Assembly: GCA_028683025.1 (NCBI GenBank)
Contig: JAJRAB010000058.1
Coordinates: 1 to 8,253, forward strand
Length of the DNA stretch: 8,253 bases
From: Candidatus Methanomethylicus sp.
Lineage (GTDB): Archaea > Thermoproteota > Methanomethylicia > Methanomethylicales > Methanomethylicaceae
Direction: 5' to 3'
Positions 6,272 through 8,253 of the stretch are shown here, in pieces. The position numbers and the translations under genes were made by a program. Position 1 is the stretch's first letter, and each line of letters starts with the position of its first letter. A model generated the notes under the pieces. The model did not search any database. It had not been told where the DNA came from and saw nothing but the letters and a program-made list of their open reading frames with translations.

Positions 6272-6301
6272 AAAAAAGGAAAGGTAAGTTAGGATCTTAC
6301 C
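6270..6301 (-). terminator. Hairpin and T-tract terminator of the universal stress protein gene
   Basis: On the minus strand GGTAAG and CTTACC (6296-6301 and 6283-6288) pair across a 7-base loop, followed by TTTCC and T8 (6270-6277). It spans the stop codon of the stress protein gene and touches the stop codon of the convergent pylC. The hairpin is also present in the pylC transcript, but no T-tract follows it in that direction. Confidence 0.55.
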
Positions 6302-6723
6302 ACATAGACATCACATGGGCTATGCTTAGTCACGTAATCAGAAACACTACCAAGTAGCGTTCGTGTGATCCCAGTCATACCCCGAGCTCCTACAACTGTA
6401 ATTACTGGACATTTTTTCTCGGCTTCGGCCACTAAGCCAGCTCCAGCATGCCCAGGAGTAATAATTATTTTAGTTTCGACTTTTTTAAGTCCTGCTTTAT
6501 TGGCTTTTTCGTTATACGATTTCATAAATAGATTGATGATATGCTCATCCTTATCAGGAATCTTGAATTCACCATGGGAAGGGAAGTTATAGTATTGGGA
6601 GGATGTATTATAAACATGCACAATACGCAACTCAGTATCGTATCTTTTTGCAAGATCGATTGCCTTGTCAAGTGCATTTTCCGCATATTTGGAGCCGTCC
6701 ACACCCACCATAACAAAGTTCAT
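6289..6723 (-). CDS. Universal stress protein (UspA family, ATP-binding type)
   Basis: A 144-residue single-domain Usp protein with the Rossmann-like fold. MNFVMVGVDGSKYAENAL is the classic first strand and helix, with Asp9 of the VDGS motif. The C-terminal G112-ARG115-MTGITRTLL-G125-S126 is the G-2x-G-9x-G(S) signature of ATP-binding members. It probably acts as a dimer in the cytoplasm; the cellular role of archaeal single-domain Usp proteins is mostly unknown. The frame extends three codons upstream to a GTG at 6732, but the ATG at 6723 fits the family N-terminus and is preceded by GTGGTGG, which can serve as ribosome binding site. It converges on pylC with 17 bp between stops and is not obviously linked to methylamine use. 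Confidence 0.88.
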   Translation of the reverse strand: MNFVMVGVDGSKYAENALDKAIDLAKRYDTELRIVHVYNTSSQYYNFPSHGEFKIPDKDEHIINLFMKSYNEKANKAGLKKVETKIIITPGHAGAGLVAEAEKKCPVITVVGARGMTGITRTLLGSVSDYVTKHSPCDVYVVRS

Positions 6724-6755
6724 TTCCACCACTTTTTATCATCCCCAATTATAAC

Positions 6756-6771
6756 TACTCAATGCTGAGTA
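6756..6771. repeat. Palindrome in the universal stress protein promoter region
   Basis: TACTCA-ATGC-TGAGTA is a perfect 6-bp inverted repeat with a 4-base centre, about 33 bases before the ATG. A TATA-like GGAATAAAAGG (6776-6786, minus strand) lies just upstream, so the palindrome would cover the zone between TATA box and transcription start, a common place for an archaeal repressor. The half-site TGAGTA recurs at 6819-6824. Confidence 0.4.
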
Positions 6772-6824
6772 TTAACCTTTTATTCCAAATGAGAAAATTC
6801 AGTTTTACATACTTTTTATGAGTA

Positions 6825-6900
6825 TGCGGCCGCCGGGATTTGAACCCGGGATCCAAAGCTTGGGAAGCTTTTATCCTAGACCGGACTAGACCACGGCCGC
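6825..6900 (-). tRNA. tRNA-Gly (anticodon CCC)
   Basis: A complete cloverleaf of 76 bases without encoded CCA. Acceptor stem GCGGCCG/CGGCCGC (7 bp), D-arm GTCT/GGAT-type pairing with G18-G19 in the loop, anticodon stem AAAGC/GCTTT with loop TTCCCAA giving anticodon CCC, variable loop GGATC, T-arm CCGGG/CCCGG with loop TTCAAAT, and discriminator A. It reads GGG glycine codons. No intron is present. It lies between EF-2 and the stress protein gene with its own promoter. Confidence 0.97.
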
Positions 6901-6931
6901 TTTGATATGCAGTAAAAAACCATCATTCAAT

Positions 6932-6943
6932 CCTATATTTATT
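6932..6943 (-). promoter_or_regulatory. TATA box of tRNA-Gly
   Basis: AATAAATATAGG on the minus strand, centred about 37 bases before the first base of the tRNA, predicting a short leader of about 12 bases to be removed by RNase P. It follows directly after the EF-2 terminator, so the tRNA is transcribed on its own. Confidence 0.55.
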
Positions 6944-6953
6944 GTGATTGGGT

Positions 6954-6985
6954 AAAAAAAAACGGGAGGAGGGCGTAGCACACCC
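6954..6985 (-). terminator. Terminator of the EF-2 gene
   Basis: On the minus strand GGGTGT and ACGCCC (6980-6985 and 6971-6976) form a 6-bp hairpin with a GCT loop and one G-U pair, followed by TCCTCCCG and T9 (6954-6962). A strong oligo-T terminator 17 bases after the EF-2 stop codon. Confidence 0.65.
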
Positions 6986-7002
6986 CTTTTGTCTCCTTCC
7001 TT

Positions 7003-8253
7003 TTACATCGACATGAATTCTTGTGGAGTTGGCGGGTTCGGCGATAGACCTTTCCGCTCACGGATTTTCTTGACGGTCTCCAGCAGCAGGCTCGAAGGAA
7101 CTGGAGCCCAGCGAGCAAATTCTGTTCCCCAGAATGCTTTGCCAGCTGTGGCACTCCTCAGCTCGTCTGATAGATCGAAGGTTTCGGAAACGGGCACTTC
7201 AGAAACCAGGTGCATCAACTGGCCGACCTGATCCATGCTCAGAATCTTACCACGCTTGCCGGCAACTATTCTTGTAACACCGCCCAAAAAGTCCTGTGGG
7301 ACTTTCATATCGAGTTTCATGATAGGCTCAAGCATTATTGGGTTGCAGGAAAGGAATCCCTGGAAGATTGAATCTCTGATGGCAGGCATTATTTGTCCGG
7401 GTCCCCTGTGAGCGGGATCTTCGTGCACGTTTGCATCAGTAAGCTTTACCTTCAGGCCACGGATTGGTTCTTTGGCCAATGGTCCTTCGGCTATATCCAA
7501 ACGGAACGCCTGGAGAAGAGTATCCTTGATTTCCCTGATGTACTGCAGACCCTTGGTTGTATCTACAAATACATTAACGAAAGTGTCAATTGCCCATACA
7601 TTCTTGGCTTCGTCATTGTCCCATCCAGCCTGTTCCCTTAGAAGCTTCACTCGTTCCTTTGTATCCTGATCATCATGTACCAAACCCTGCTGGATTAGGT
7701 TAATAGTTGCTTCGTTAAGTGGCTCAACGATAACATAAAGTCTGTTGTGCTTGTTGGGCGACTTCCCTTCATATGGCCCTCCAGAGCCAGTGAGGCTTTC
7801 CCTGTATACCACTATAGGCGGGGTAGTTGTAATCTCGATACCGCCTGTTCTCTGCTTCAAGTCCCAGAGTGCAATTTCCAGGTGCAGGCTTCCCATACCC
7901 GCAATCAGGTATTCTCCAGTCTCTTGGTTAATCTTGACTGTAAGGGTGGGATCCTCGATGGCCATCTTGTGAAGCGCATCTATGAGCTTCGGCAGATCGC
8001 GGCTGAATTTGGGTTCAATGGCTACGGTGACTACAGGATCGGAGATGTATTTCATCTTCTCGAATGGATGCATGGTTTCCTTATCTATTGGTCTTACTAG
8101 GGTCTCTCCTGATCTTGCATTTTCAAGCCCCAGAAGTGCAACAATGTTGCCCGCAGCCATCTCTGGGCAAATTTCACGGTAAGGCCCCATATAGAGGCTT
8201 ACCTGCTGCACTCGACCTTCGGTCTTGGACATCAGCCCATAAACGTTCTCACC
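7003..8253 (-). CDS. fusA: Translation elongation factor EF-2, C-terminal part (5' end outside window)
   Basis: The last 416 residues of archaeal EF-2, the GTPase that drives ribosomal translocation (full length about 730). The frame is open to the right edge and begins inside the protein at GENVYGLMSKTEG; the Met at 8232 is internal, not the start. The GTPase domain is missing. Visible are domain II (GNIVALLGLENARSGET), domain III (GEYLIAGMGSLHLEI, about fragment residues 106-120), domain IV with YRESLTGSGGPYEGKSPNKHN, and domain V (LGGVTRIVAGKRGKI). The motif HEDPAHRGPGQIMPA contains the His (codon 7408-7410, fragment residue 282) that archaea and eukaryotes convert to diphthamide, the target of diphtheria toxin. 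The protein ends in the usual PPTPQEFMSM-like tail. It is a housekeeping gene; expression is expected to be high. Confidence 0.95.
   Translation of the reverse strand, partial: GENVYGLMSKTEGRVQQVSLYMGPYREICPEMAAGNIVALLGLENARSGETLVRPIDKETMHPFEKMKYISDPVVTVAIEPKFSRDLPKLIDALHKMAIEDPTLTVKINQETGEYLIAGMGSLHLEIALWDLKQRTGGIEITTTPPIVVYRESLTGSGGPYEGKSPNKHNRLYVIVEPLNEATINLIQQGLVHDDQDTKERVKLLREQAGWDNDEAKNVWAIDTFVNVFVDTTKGLQYIREIKDTLLQAFRLDIAEGPLAKEPIRGLKVKLTDANVHEDPAHRGPGQIMPAIRDSIFQGFLSCNPIMLEPIMKLDMKVPQDFLGGVTRIVAGKRGKILSMDQVGQLMHLVSEVPVSETFDLSDELRSATAGKAFWGTEFARWAPVPSSLLLETVKKIRERKGLSPNPPTPQEFMSM

Noticed and set aside
6825..6900. tRNA-Gly as the attachment site of an integrated island carrying the mtm and pyl genes
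   Set aside because: No second copy of the tRNA 3' end, integrase or mobile element gene is visible in the window.
7747..8100. A 117-codon plus-strand reading frame
   Set aside because: It is antisense to EF-2, whose conserved domains explain the sequence.
1..8253. CRISPR arrays, insertion sequences or defence systems
   Set aside because: No regularly spaced long repeats, transposase-like proteins or defence genes were found on either strand.

Overview
This window looks like part of the chromosome of a methylotrophic, pyrrolysine-using methanogenic archaeon. The evidence is a monomethylamine methyltransferase gene (mtmB) interrupted by an in-frame amber codon at exactly the position where the family carries pyrrolysine, its corrinoid partner (mtmC), a permease (mtmP), a corrinoid:CoM methyltransferase (mtbA), the pyrrolysine biosynthesis ligase pylC, and an archaeal EF-2 with the diphthamide motif. 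The MtmB and EF-2 sequences look more like the Methanomassiliicoccales than Methanosarcina to me, but that placement rests on memory and is only moderately certain. Every complete gene ends in TAA, which fits an organism that reassigns TAG.

Layout. Positions 1-531 (minus) hold the N-terminal part of mtbA, cut by the left edge, with its own promoter and a 10-bp inverted repeat upstream. Positions 696-4366 (minus) hold mtmC, mtmB and mtmP in transcription order. mtmC and mtmB are 13 bp apart and share a strong Shine-Dalgarno. mtmB and mtmP are separated by a U-rich terminator-like tract that resembles the one after mtmP. Positions 4367-4698 are a very AT-rich divergent control region. Positions 4699-4953 (plus) encode a small winged-helix protein. 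Positions 4966-5047 are a GC-rich, base-paired stretch with no gene, possibly a small RNA. Positions 5111-6271 (plus) are pylC, standing alone without pylB or pylD. A convergent universal stress protein gene (6289-6723, minus) follows, then tRNA-Gly(CCC) (6825-6900, minus), and the C-terminal part of EF-2 (7003-8253, minus), cut by the right edge.

How the genes work together. MtmP probably imports methylamine. MtmB, using pyrrolysine, moves the methyl group to the cobamide of MtmC. MtbA moves it on to coenzyme M for methanogenesis. PylC supplies a step in making the pyrrolysine that MtmB needs. The small winged-helix protein, divergent from mtmC, is a candidate regulator. The right-hand third is ordinary housekeeping (stress protein, tRNA, translation factor).
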